Positions 1-7,628 of a stretch of DNA of 16,033 nt are shown piece after piece. The DNA is from Bacillota bacterium (GTDB lineage Bacteria; Bacillota; Clostridia; Christensenellales; SZUA-584). The first letter of the stretch is position 1, and every line of letters starts with the position of its first letter. The notes beneath the pieces were generated by a model. That model ran no database searches. It saw nothing but the letters and a program-made list of their open reading frames with translations, and was not told the origin of the DNA. The position numbers and the translations under genes were made by a program. The DNA is taken from contig JAEWQS010000080.1 of the NCBI GenBank assembly GCA_023399095.1, positions 1 through 16,033 of the forward strand. Direction: 5' to 3'.

Positions 1-2
1 CT

Positions 3-215
3 GATTCCACGGGTCTTGACGCCATGCGATTACAAGCTTACTTCACAGCTTTTGCAGTAAATATTAAGAGAATCATTAAACTGATAGGGCAAAGCGAGCC
101 CCCAAGGTCAATACCTCCGACTTATCACAATCAGCAAAAGGGAGTTTTACCCATTATATCTTCTCTGCTGCGCATAAACATACAAAAAATCACTGCGGCG
201 TCTGCTAAACAGTGA
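3..215 (+). pseudogene. C-terminal end of an IS1182-like transposase (cut by window edge)
   Basis: The frame is open from base 3 to a TGA at 213-215, giving about 70 residues, and it continues off the left edge. The segment reading MRLQAYFTAFAVNIKRIIKL (residues 8-27 of the visible part) resembles the C-terminal helix of IS1182/IS5-superfamily DDE transposases. In those proteins a conserved 'RMRLQAY..A...NIKRI' stretch closes the catalytic domain. The DDE residues lie outside the window, so I cannot tell whether the gene is intact. The stop codon sits inside a hairpin (187-222) that probably terminates the transcript. An ordinary start at 24 is unlikely because it would begin in the middle of this conserved block. 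The family call is from recognition and moderately sure. Confidence 0.6.
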
Positions 216-222
216 TTTTTCA
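187..222 (+). terminator. hairpin at the end of the transposase
   Basis: The arms AAAATCACTG and CAGTGATTTT form a perfect stem around a 15-base loop, with extra flanking A and T bases. The transposase stop codon lies in the right arm. The T-run makes it a plausible intrinsic terminator for the plus strand, and it could also serve the tRNA-like sequence read on the minus strand. Confidence 0.55.
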
Positions 223-246
223 GTGCCCTTTAAATACGGGCTTTTC

Positions 247-274
247 TGGTGCGAGGAAGGGGACTTGAACCCCG
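247..274 (-). tRNA. 3' end of a tRNA gene (partial), probable integration scar
   Basis: Read on the minus strand, this segment has the T-loop TTCAAGT flanked by GGGG and CCCC, a 7-base acceptor half TCCTCGC, discriminator A, and an encoded CCA ending at 247. These are the last ~28 bases of a tRNA. The bases upstream on that strand (275-340) contain no variable loop, anticodon arm or D arm, so the gene is only a 3' fragment. The outer T-stem pair is mismatched (C/T). The acceptor half would pair with GCGAGGA. Identity cannot be assigned (a Leu-type tRNA is possible). A 3'-only tRNA segment is the typical product left at one end of an element integrated by a tyrosine recombinase into a tRNA gene. 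Confidence 0.65.
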
Positions 275-280
275 TACAGG

Positions 281-540
281 TCAAGTGATGAATGTGTTGT
301 AAAATTGGGCTTTTTGGTTTTATAATCGCAAAAACTCAGTGTCATGAGTAAAATATATTTATCAATTTGCAAGCAAAATGACATTATAACCTTATGATTT
401 TACAAGCAATATCACACGAAAATATCACACGGAACACAAAAAATAATACTTCGCCCTGTTAGAACCCAGGTGCATCATAAAAAAATTCCAAACTCATCAT
501 GATCTGAAGAAATACATCCGATTTGCAATTAACTCGTAAC
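281..540. other. AT-rich gap without a recognisable gene
   Basis: No plausible coding frame with a ribosome binding site is seen on either strand. The only internal structure noted is a short direct repeat, AATATCACACG at 408-418 and again at 421-431. The gap lies between the tRNA 3' fragment and the decayed ATPase and may be the interior margin of a former integrated element. Confidence 0.5.
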
Positions 541-804
541 ACTCGTATCACCTGCAATCCCTACCTTGCGGCGCTTAGGAGGCTGTAGGCCTATGGTCAA
601 AATACATCAGGTATAAAAGAACTCTACATAATTCTTTCTTATCTGAAATAGCGCAGCTTTAACGCAAATGCAAGGCTTTTATACACCGTCATATGGCGGA
701 TATAGTGCATAATTTTGAAATACCATCGCGATATCCTTGTCTTTTAGCGACATATCGTTGACAAGCTCGTCGTCAATATAGATCCCGTTCGGTCCTGATA
801 TCAT
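540..804 (-). pseudogene. decayed MsmX/UgpC-type ABC ATPase fragment
   Basis: A 41-codon frame starts at an ATG at 804, overlapping the permease stop as ATGA, and ends at 679. It reads through IYIDDELVND, then DKDIAMVFQNYALYP, which is the region from the strand after Walker A through the Q-loop of CUT1 sugar importer ATPases. A frameshift near 690 moves the next conserved piece, MTVYKSLAFALKLR, into another frame (about 692-651). A further shift may continue as a weak match near 'FDHRPTAS'. Walker A, the ABC signature, Walker B and the C-terminal regulatory domain are not recognisable. The gene is therefore truncated at its 5' end and broken inside. Its position directly behind the two permeases indicates that the operon once carried its own ATPase. 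The left limit is approximate. Confidence 0.75.
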
Positions 805-1625
805 TTTAGTATTGAACCAGCAGTCAGAGCGTTTTCTATCTGCTTATAGCCAAATATATAAATCAACGCAGTCGGTATACTGGCAAGTATCATAACCGCA
901 CCAATCTGGCCCCAGTCCGACACGCCAATGCTGGCGAAAAAGTTCAATAACGCAACCGGAAGCGGACGGATACCATCGCGGGCACCCATAATAAATGCCA
1001 GGAAAAACTCATTCCAAGTATTAATAAATACAAGAACAATCTGAGTTGCAATTGCGGGACGAATAGCTGGGATAATTATTTTAAAGAAGGCCGAATAAAC
1101 ATTACATCCGTCAATAAACGCGGCCTCTTCCAGTTCTCTTGGCAAGCTTCGGAAAAATGCACTAAGCATCAATACGCAAGATGAGAGCGAAAATGCGGAA
1201 TAGGGTAGAATCAAGGATAGATATGTATTATCCAAATTCAATGTATGTACCATTAAAAATAGCGGTATAATGATGACCTGTACAGGTATTATCAGTCCCA
1301 TTGATATATACGTCCTTACCCATGACGAATGCTTCCATTGCATACGCGTCAAAGCATACGCTAACATACTGCCAAACAGTATGACGATAACAATTGTTGC
1401 CACAGTATAAATCGCACTATTCATAAGATACTTAAAGAAATCGAACTTTTCTAAAACTTCGGGGTAATTATTGGAATCCAACGTTGCCGGCAACCCAAAG
1501 GGATTGACATAAACTTCGCTCTTTTCTTTAAAGGATATATTAACCATCCAGTAAAGCGGAAATAAAAATGCCAAACCATTAAGTATCAGTATCATCCGTA
1601 CTAAAAATTTCGAACCTCGATTCAT
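801..1625 (-). CDS. sugar ABC transporter permease, MalG/AraQ (CarB-type) family
   Basis: This 274-residue protein is an inner-membrane subunit of a CUT1 carbohydrate importer. It has an N-terminal membrane segment (about 10-30) and several more hydrophobic helices (about 70-92, 105-125, 138-158, 190-210, 240-260). A canonical EAA loop starts at EEAAFIDG (residues 166-173) and runs to about 190; it docks onto the ATPase. Length and the short cytoplasmic N-terminus fit the MalG/AraQ type. The ATG at 1625 has an upstream GAGCGAGG-type ribosome binding site. It lies 12 bases downstream of the partner permease, clearly the same operon. Its stop overlaps the decayed ATPase. The transported sugar cannot be told from the sequence. 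Confidence 0.93.
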   Translation of the reverse strand: MNRGSKFLVRMILILNGLAFLFPLYWMVNISFKEKSEVYVNPFGLPATLDSNNYPEVLEKFDFFKYLMNSAIYTVATIVIVILFGSMLAYALTRMQWKHSSWVRTYISMGLIIPVQVIIIPLFLMVHTLNLDNTYLSLILPYSAFSLSSCVLMLSAFFRSLPRELEEAAFIDGCNVYSAFFKIIIPAIRPAIATQIVLVFINTWNEFFLAFIMGARDGIRPLPVALLNFFASIGVSDWGQIGAVMILASIPTALIYIFGYKQIENALTAGSILK

Positions 1626-1637
1626 GCTAGACCTCGC

Positions 1638-2516
1638 TCAATATTGTATTGCTTCTCTGCGTAATAACTTATTGATGACAAATGTGACAATAAGGCATTG
1701 AATAATAAATATAACAGCCACGGCGCTTCCCACGCCAAACTCGGAGCGTGCGAAAGCGTTGTAGTACATTTCATAGATCATGGAACGAGACGTAAAGCCC
1801 GGCCCACCCGCCGTCATCACACGAATATGTGCGAATTGAGCCATTGACCCCAGCGTCGAAAGAATCAATACATATTGCAGTACATCGGAAAGGAGGGGAA
1901 CCGTGATTTTAAAGCTTACTTTCCAAAAACCGGCTCCATCCAACCTTGCAGCCTCATAATATGTATGCGGAATCGACTTAATACCTGTATAAAGAATCAG
2001 CGTATTAAGCCCTATGTATTGCCACAAATAAGCAATAGATATGCAGATCATCACGGTTGTTTCTTCAGTAAGCCAAGAATGTGCAAGACTGTCCAAACCT
2101 ATTAAATTTAAAAAAGAATTAATCAAGCCCCATTGCGGTTCATAAATTGCGATCCACATCTGAGCGATAACAACGACTGATATGATTGCTGGAAAAACCG
2201 CAGCCAATTTAAACAAATTTTTGGCAAACTTGTTTTTTTCATGGTCAATTAAGAGCGCAAAAAATAATGATATAGGTATCGCAACTATGACAGAAAGAGC
2301 CACAATCAGCCACGTGTTTCCGGCTGCTGTCCAGAACGAATCAGAAGTCAAAACCTTTGTGTAATTATCCAATCCGACGAAACCGCTGCTGGAAAAGCCA
2401 TCGTGTTCCTGGAAGCTCATGATGATTTGCGGGATCATCGGGTATACGACAAAAACCGTGAATAAAACCAAAGCAGGCAATGCAAATATACAAATTGCTA
2501 GCTTATTTTTACGCAT
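1638..2516 (-). CDS. sugar ABC transporter permease, MalF/AraP/UgpA-type family
   Basis: This 292-residue integral membrane protein is the partner of the permease at 801-1625. Hydrophobic segments lie near residues 8-30, 68-92, 105-125, 155-178, 207-228 and 262-283. The EAA loop begins at YYEAARLDGAGF (about 186-197) and continues to about 210. Together the two permeases form the transmembrane channel that accepts sugar from the lipoprotein at 2599-3945. The ATG at 2516 is preceded by AGGGGTG at good spacing. The gene follows the binding-protein gene after an 82-base gap that holds a strong stem-loop, so expression is expected to be lower than that of the binding protein. Confidence 0.93.
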   Translation of the reverse strand: MRKNKLAICIFALPALVLFTVFVVYPMIPQIIMSFQEHDGFSSSGFVGLDNYTKVLTSDSFWTAAGNTWLIVALSVIVAIPISLFFALLIDHEKNKFAKNLFKLAAVFPAIISVVVIAQMWIAIYEPQWGLINSFLNLIGLDSLAHSWLTEETTVMICISIAYLWQYIGLNTLILYTGIKSIPHTYYEAARLDGAGFWKVSFKITVPLLSDVLQYVLILSTLGSMAQFAHIRVMTAGGPGFTSRSMIYEMYYNAFARSEFGVGSAVAVIFIIQCLIVTFVINKLLRREAIQY

Positions 2517-2537
2517 TCAAAACACCCCTGATTATAA

Positions 2538-2578
2538 TATGGAGTCACCTCTTATTTACGTAAGCAGGTGACTCCATA
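2538..2578 (-). promoter_or_regulatory. intercistronic stem-loop between binding protein and permease
   Basis: The arms at 2538-2550 and 2566-2578 are perfect 13-base complements. The loop adds four more pairs (CTTA with TAAG) with one bulged C. It lies between the stop of the binding-protein gene and the first permease. On the minus strand no T-run follows the stem, so it is a better candidate for an mRNA-stabilising or processing hairpin than for a full terminator. Such hairpins commonly keep the binding protein in excess over the membrane subunits. Confidence 0.7.
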
Positions 2579-2598
2579 GTCAATGTATTATTTGTTTA

Positions 2599-3945
2599 TT
2601 ACTTGAAGAATTCGTTTGCTGCCCACGCTTTTTGGAAATCAGCTATGAAATCCTCGCCGGTATAAGAACCTGTCAGTAGATTATTTCCATAAACGCCGTA
2701 ATCAGCTGCTGTTTTACTGTCCATCGCATTTAAGAAAATTGTTGCGATTTTCGTGGTTGCGTTGTTGTAAAATTCTATGTTCTTGTCCATCAGATCCGAC
2801 TTGCCCTGAACCTCAGTACCGGGATCAAAGTTGGTGTTGGAACCTTTGCTTCTATAGAATTCAGCTTCCATAGCGACACAGAACTCCGCCAGCTGCACAG
2901 CTTCCGCCAAGTGTTCGGATTTGGCGTTGACGGCATAGCCGTTTGTCGGGGAACCCCAAAACTGAGTCACAGTAGCAGGATCGACATTGTCGGAAAGCTT
3001 AGGCCACAGCATTAAGTCGATATTGGGGTCAGCTGCCAGATTCGGAACTTCCCATGTGAATCCGCAGAACATAGCGGAGCGACCGGATGTGAACATCTCC
3101 AGAGACGGACCATAATCGAGATTGGCGACGCCATCCGGGAACGCGCCCATCTTGGCCAATTCAGCAATTTTGTTAGCCGCCTCAAGACAAACTGGATTGT
3201 TAAAATCAGTTTGATTGGTTAACAGTTGTTGTGCAACTGTGGGGTCGATCAATTGAATAAAGGTCTGAACCATATAAAGCTGCGGCGCCCAGCCACCTTT
3301 TCCCATCAGCGAGATCGGTGTAATGCCTGCGTCTTTAAACGTGTCGCACGCGGCCACCAGTTCATCCCAAGTCGTCGGGATTTCTACGTTATTATCGGCG
3401 AAAATTTGTTTGTTATAATAAACGCGAGGAGTAAAATATGTATCAGCCCCGGAAGAGATACAATAGATTTCTCCCTTACCGTTCTTAAGAGCATCCGGCA
3501 CTGCATATTTGTCCACAAACCCGTCTTGCGTCACATAATCCGTCAATTCGAGCTGGTTGCCGGCAGTAATAATGGGATACGCATAGTCTGACGTGCTGTA
3601 CCATACGTCTGGCAGATCACCGGTAGAATTGTAGGTCTTCATCTTATTTGCCATATCCTCACCACCGCCGCCCGGTTCATATTCCACCTCAATATTCGGC
3701 AGCGCAGTTTCGATATTCTTCTTGATGTAATCTTCCAGGATCGCTGTCTGATTATCATCAGTGCTTATGCTGACCAACCTCAGCTTAATTTTTTCAGCAG
3801 GAGCATCGGTAGCGGCAGCGGAAGCAGAAGCAGATTCGGATACCTCTGGGCTTACTGATTCACTGGTGGATGGTACAGCAGGTGCACAAGCTGAAACCAA
3901 GACCAACAAAGTAACAATAAGCAGCGCAAGAATGGGTTTTTTCAT
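2599..3945 (-). CDS. extracellular sugar-binding lipoprotein (SBP_bac_1 family)
   Basis: This 448-residue solute-binding protein belongs to a CUT1 ABC importer. Residues 1-20 form a lipoprotein signal peptide: MKK, a hydrophobic stretch, then VSAC with Cys20 as the predicted lipid-attachment site. A Ser/Ala/Glu-rich linker of about 30 residues follows, tethering the protein to the membrane. The mature part shows typical family 1 features such as 'DVWYSTSDYAYPI', 'NKQIFADNNVEIPTTWDEL' and an 'AMFCGFTWE' strand. Length is normal for the family. The start at 3945 has AGGAGGT six bases upstream. It is the first gene of the minus-strand transporter operon and faces the kinase gene across a 271-base regulatory gap. 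The ligand is unknown. Confidence 0.93.
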   Translation of the reverse strand: MKKPILALLIVTLLVLVSACAPAVPSTSESVSPEVSESASASAAATDAPAEKIKLRLVSISTDDNQTAILEDYIKKNIETALPNIEVEYEPGGGGEDMANKMKTYNSTGDLPDVWYSTSDYAYPIITAGNQLELTDYVTQDGFVDKYAVPDALKNGKGEIYCISSGADTYFTPRVYYNKQIFADNNVEIPTTWDELVAACDTFKDAGITPISLMGKGGWAPQLYMVQTFIQLIDPTVAQQLLTNQTDFNNPVCLEAANKIAELAKMGAFPDGVANLDYGPSLEMFTSGRSAMFCGFTWEVPNLAADPNIDLMLWPKLSDNVDPATVTQFWGSPTNGYAVNAKSEHLAEAVQLAEFCVAMEAEFYRSKGSNTNFDPGTEVQGKSDLMDKNIEFYNNATTKIATIFLNAMDSKTAADYGVYGNNLLTGSYTGEDFIADFQKAWAANEFFK

Positions 3946-3966
3946 TTCATTACCTCCTATTATATT

Positions 3967-3981
3967 AGCTTAACGAAAGCT
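3967..3981. promoter_or_regulatory. small inverted repeat, possible operator
   Basis: AGCTT-AACGA-AAGCT is a symmetric 5-5-5 arrangement located just upstream of the binding-protein ribosome binding site (3952-3958), within the predicted start region of its mRNA. It does not fit the CcpA cre consensus well. A binding site for a local regulator is possible, but the element is short enough to occur by chance. Confidence 0.3.
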
Positions 3982-3988
3982 GTTTTTA

Positions 3989-4017
3989 ATTTTAGACTAA
4001 TCAAAAACCAATTTGAA
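3989..4017 (-). promoter_or_regulatory. candidate promoter of the transporter operon
   Basis: On the minus strand, TTCAAA (4017-4012) and TAAAAT (3994-3989) are separated by 17 bases, a sigma-A-like arrangement with 4/6 and 5/6 matches. The predicted transcript would start near 3982, immediately before the small inverted repeat. A weak -35 is consistent with a promoter needing an activator such as the adjacent AraC-type response regulator. Confidence 0.35.
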
Positions 4018-4153
4018 GAAACAATTAGGATATCCTTGAATAAAAATCAAATGAATTATGCATATACATTTAGTTATAAACGAGCACAATGAAACAATTC
4101 TCATATCAATGAATAAAAATCTAAGATTATACTCGCATATACAGAAAAGTAGA

Positions 4154-4182
4154 TTTACGATTTTATGCTGGCAGAGTACAAT
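4154..4182 (+). promoter_or_regulatory. candidate promoter of the kinase/regulator operon
   Basis: TTTACG (4154-4159) and TACAAT (4177-4182) are separated by 17 bases, with 4/6 and 5/6 matches to the sigma-A consensus. The AGGAGG ribosome binding site at 4203-4208 follows closely, which gives a short leader and supports the ATG at 4217 rather than the upstream in-frame ATGs. Confidence 0.45.
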
Positions 4183-4216
4183 GGATCTAAGTGACCGTTC
4201 ACAGGAGGCCCTATTG

Positions 4217-6016
4217 ATGTGGATGCGTAATGTGAAACTTAAGAATAAACTACTATTAACAAATCTAATCGTATTGGCAGTTGTTATTTCAGTACTCATT
4301 ATAACCAGTAATCAGATGTTTATATCCTATTTCAAAGACGAAACTCAAAAAAACCTTGATAGAGAGCAGCAATTGATCGTTCAAAGTCTGGATACTATTT
4401 TTAACAGTACAGAGGACTATATACGGCTCGTCGTGTGCGATTATAACCTGCAGCAAAGCATGATGCAGCTCAAGCAAGTCAGAGATACCAGCATTTATCC
4501 AATTAGCAAGTTGCAGGTTTCTACCATAATGGGCGAGATCATGAGCAATTTTCTTCATCCTGTCACTCATATCATCGGCGGAGCTATCATAGAAAATGGG
4601 GAAGTTATCTACAGCGGGTACGATATTAGCAGTGTATATGTAGAACAATCGCTGCCGCAAGATTTTTTAGCGCATATTAAGGAAAAGCAGCGTCCTGTTT
4701 GGTCAGGGCTTACAAAGCTGGAATATGCGCATGGTGCATCAAAAAATGTTATCATAGTCGGCAAATCTATTATTGATAAAAACACCGGAGAATATCTGGG
4801 TGAGTGTGTATTTTTTGTAGATGAAGCTGTCATTGAAAATTCATTCAGTTCTATGAAAAATATTAACAGCAATCTATATATAACCGATTATTCGTATAAA
4901 GTTATATCCTGTGCTGATAGAGATGACATTGGCCAAAGTCTTGACCATGTCTTGAATAACAGTAACTTCGAATCACAAACTTTGAATCAATCAAGCGTCA
5001 CATTCACAGGCGCCGATAAAAACGTTTACTCTATTACCGATTATCCGCGTATGAAGTGGCATATTGTCAATACTGCCTCTTATGAAACCGCAGCAGAAAA
5101 AAGCAACCGTACAAATATGATGATTCTTTTTGCCGGTCTCGGATGTGTTTGTATTTATTTTCTATCCTCGTTCCTGATTGATTATACGATGATTAAGCCC
5201 ATTAACAACATCGCAGACAGCATGTCCAAAGTGGGCAACGGTGACTTAAGCATCAAAGAGACCAGACGCTATAGCGGAGAGATGCAGATCATTGCAAGCA
5301 ATTTTAATGCGCTGATGGATAGAATTCGATCATTGATTCAGGAGGTTTACCTTCAACAAAAACAGCATCGTGAAAATGAATTTAAAATACTTCAAGCGCA
5401 GATTAATCCGCATTTTTTATACAATACCATCGAAACGATTATTTCATTTATAACACTGGACATGAAAAAAGAAGCCACCACAGCCGCTATGGCGCTCGCA
5501 GAGTTTTATAAGCTGAGCCTCAGCAAAGGGAAATCAATCATTACCGTACAAGATGAAATTAAATTAATCTATAATTATATTCATATACAGAAACTACGAT
5601 ATGAAGATTATTTTGATTTTGAAGTTAACGTAAAAGATTTGGATTACTGCTATATTCCAAAACTCACTCTGCAACCGCTTGTCGAAAACGCAATTTATCA
5701 TGGTATTAAAGAAGGAGCCCACCCGGGAAAGATCATTATCAATGGTTTTGAACAAAATGGGTTGGCAGTTTTGGAGGTATACGATGATGGGGTCGGCATC
5801 GACGTCCAAAAAATTCCCCAGTTGCTATGCGAAGACCGTTCGCAAAATACTGGTTTTTTCGGTTTAGCAAATGTCGATCAGAGGATTAAACATAAATATG
5901 GCCAACAATTTGGACTCCGTATCGAAAGTGAAAAAGGCCGCTATACCAAAGTCATAGTGACCTTCCCCATCAATACAAGCGAGAGGAGTGTTGAAAATGA
6001 GAATACTGATTGTTGA
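4217..6016 (+). CDS. YesM-type sensor histidine kinase with extracellular Cache-like domain
   Basis: This is a membrane sensor kinase of 599 residues. The ATG at 4217 is chosen because AGGAGG ends eight bases before it; longer in-frame starts at 4058 or 4181 lack such a site. Order: membrane helix (about 12-32), extracellular sensing region (about 33-300, Cache-like by position and length), second helix near 303-325, a HAMP linker, and a His_kinase domain with QINPHFLYN in which His399 is the predicted phosphorylation site. The ATPase domain follows, with N-box LVENAIYHG (Asn491), DDGVGID and FGLANV. The layout is typical of kinases paired with AraC-type regulators that sense external carbohydrates. 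The stop overlaps the next gene by 20 bases, so the two are translationally coupled. The ligand is not known. Confidence 0.92.
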   Translation: MWMRNVKLKNKLLLTNLIVLAVVISVLIITSNQMFISYFKDETQKNLDREQQLIVQSLDTIFNSTEDYIRLVVCDYNLQQSMMQLKQVRDTSIYPISKLQVSTIMGEIMSNFLHPVTHIIGGAIIENGEVIYSGYDISSVYVEQSLPQDFLAHIKEKQRPVWSGLTKLEYAHGASKNVIIVGKSIIDKNTGEYLGECVFFVDEAVIENSFSSMKNINSNLYITDYSYKVISCADRDDIGQSLDHVLNNSNFESQTLNQSSVTFTGADKNVYSITDYPRMKWHIVNTASYETAAEKSNRTNMMILFAGLGCVCIYFLSSFLIDYTMIKPINNIADSMSKVGNGDLSIKETRRYSGEMQIIASNFNALMDRIRSLIQEVYLQQKQHRENEFKILQAQINPHFLYNTIETIISFITLDMKKEATTAAMALAEFYKLSLSKGKSIITVQDEIKLIYNYIHIQKLRYEDYFDFEVNVKDLDYCYIPKLTLQPLVENAIYHGIKEGAHPGKIIINGFEQNGLAVLEVYDDGVGIDVQKIPQLLCEDRSQNTGFFGLANVDQRIKHKYGQQFGLRIESEKGRYTKVIVTFPINTSERSVENENTDC

Positions 6017-7604
6017 TGATGAAAAATATTTTCGGAAGGCGTTGATTGTCTCAATCGATTGGGCATCGATTGGGTACGAAGTTTGCGGAGAAGCTGAAAA
6101 CGGTATCGACGCACTAAAAAAAGTTGAGCTGCTGCTTCCAGATGTTATTGCCACAGATATCAATATGCGTTTGATGGATGGCCTTGAGTTCATCTCTCAG
6201 TTAAGAAGTCTCAAGCCTGATATAAAGATTGTCGTGATTTCCGGCTATGATGATTTTGATTATGTAAAGAGGTCACTTGTGCTTGGCGTATGTAATTATA
6301 TTGTCAAACCAGTCGATCCGGATGAGTTTGCAAAAACACTTGTTGATATCTCAAAAATGATCGAAAAAGAATGTAACTTGCAGGCCCGCATAGATTCGCT
6401 TCGCAGCAGTCTGAATTCAACAATCGCAGTTTTAAAGGCTCAGTATATTTCAAAAATACTGATGGGGAATGTACCGTCGGATCAAAACGATATAGATACC
6501 ATTCTGGCGGATAATCGAATTGCGCTGACCCAGCCTCCTTTTCTTGTGATCTGCATCGAAATATCACCTATGAAATCGGTAAAATGGGTATCAGATGATC
6601 AAAAACTATGGGGCTATGCGGTAGAAAACATTACGCATGAATTATTGTCAGAAAAATACCTTTGTGAAACATCAATTGAAAACTTCCGGCGTGTATTTGC
6701 AATTATCTGTTATGATGGTAATGAAACACGGCTCCAAGGGCTTTTAAATACACTCTATTGTTTTATCCTGGACAATTTCAAAGTATCAGTTAAAGTGGGC
6801 GTAGGTAATCCTCGGTTTGCCCTTCAGGATGTGCACAGTTCCTGTAAGGAAGCAGTTTTCGCTATCAGGAATAGTCTCCCCCAAAATACAAGTGATGTAT
6901 TGTTTTACAATCGTATCAGCTCTGTAAATTTTATAAGCAATCGAACAGCCATATATGACAAGAATGAGTTGCTTATGCAAATGCGTTTGGGAAATGTTAA
7001 TGTCTGTATTGAAATTATTCAGAAACTTCGTACCGCGCTCATCGAATCACATGCAACCATACAGTTGGTTCATGTCACATTGGTGGAAATACTGTCTGCC
7101 TGTATTGAATATAGCAATGAAAACTCAATCTGCTTAACTGATCAGGTAACCAATTCTTTCTCGGTACTGTTCAGTGAAGTCATATCCTCAACAGACACAT
7201 CTGCACTTTTTATGAAGATTGCAGACGCTTTGAAACAATTGATTCATGACGTACAGAAACACAATAGTGAAAAAATATCAAGCATCGTACAAAAAGCCAT
7301 CGGCATCATTCATGATAATTATCAAGATGATGAATTGACCATAGAACACATTGCACAAAAGATGTTTGTCAGTTACGGATACCTTTGCTTTCTCTTTAAA
7401 AAGGACATGGGACAAACAATAAATGACTACATCACCGATTACCGGATGGAGCAAGCCAGACAATTGATGCTGAGAGAAGAAATGACCGTTTGTGACGCGG
7501 CTGCGCACGTCGGAATATCAAGCCCGAATTATTTTGCAAAAATTTTTAAGAAAAAATTTAATATGCTGCCAAGTGACTTTCTTAAAGCAAGAAAAACAAA
7601 TTGA
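5997..7604 (+). CDS. YesN-type response regulator with AraC DNA-binding domain
   Basis: This 535-residue cytoplasmic regulator is the partner of the kinase just upstream. The N-terminal receiver domain (1-120) has the acidic pair Asp7-Asp8, the phosphorylation site Asp54 in ATDINMR, and the conserved Lys in NYIVKPVDP. A long central region (about 130-420) without a recognised fold is normal for the YesN type. The last ~100 residues are an AraC helix-turn-helix pair, with LTIEHIAQKMFVSYGYLCF as the first unit and VCDAAAHVGISSPNYFAKIF as the second. The ATG at 5997 is preferred over the GTG at 5988 because the GAGAGGAG site (5981-5988) would overlap the latter. It probably activates the divergent transporter operon. 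It converges on the DUF4432 gene, with only 24 bases between them. Confidence 0.92.
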   Translation: MRILIVDDEKYFRKALIVSIDWASIGYEVCGEAENGIDALKKVELLLPDVIATDINMRLMDGLEFISQLRSLKPDIKIVVISGYDDFDYVKRSLVLGVCNYIVKPVDPDEFAKTLVDISKMIEKECNLQARIDSLRSSLNSTIAVLKAQYISKILMGNVPSDQNDIDTILADNRIALTQPPFLVICIEISPMKSVKWVSDDQKLWGYAVENITHELLSEKYLCETSIENFRRVFAIICYDGNETRLQGLLNTLYCFILDNFKVSVKVGVGNPRFALQDVHSSCKEAVFAIRNSLPQNTSDVLFYNRISSVNFISNRTAIYDKNELLMQMRLGNVNVCIEIIQKLRTALIESHATIQLVHVTLVEILSACIEYSNENSICLTDQVTNSFSVLFSEVISSTDTSALFMKIADALKQLIHDVQKHNSEKISSIVQKAIGIIHDNYQDDELTIEHIAQKMFVSYGYLCFLFKKDMGQTINDYITDYRMEQARQLMLREEMTVCDAAAHVGISSPNYFAKIFKKKFNMLPSDFLKARKTN

Positions 7605-7618
7605 GACTATCTCTCAAA
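7602..7618. terminator. short hairpin between convergent genes
   Basis: TTGAGA-CTATC-TCTCAA overlaps the stop codon of the response regulator. On the plus strand it is followed, after a short gap, by a T-rich stretch at 7626-7636. The stem has only six pairs, so termination would be weak. It is the only candidate between the two convergent operons. Confidence 0.3.
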
Positions 7619-7628
7619 GGGTAAATTT

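Noticed and set aside
3958..3964. TATAAT on the minus strand just before the binding-protein ribosome binding site
   Set aside because: It almost touches the AGGAGG site and has no -35 partner; it would give a leaderless message lacking the ribosome site.
3965..3983. Possible CcpA cre site near the transporter start
   Set aside because: Aligned to the cre consensus, several invariant positions (TG and the closing CA) fail.
4058..4216. N-terminal extension of the kinase
   Set aside because: No ribosome site at the upstream ATGs, the candidate promoter lies inside the extension, and AGGAGG points to 4217.
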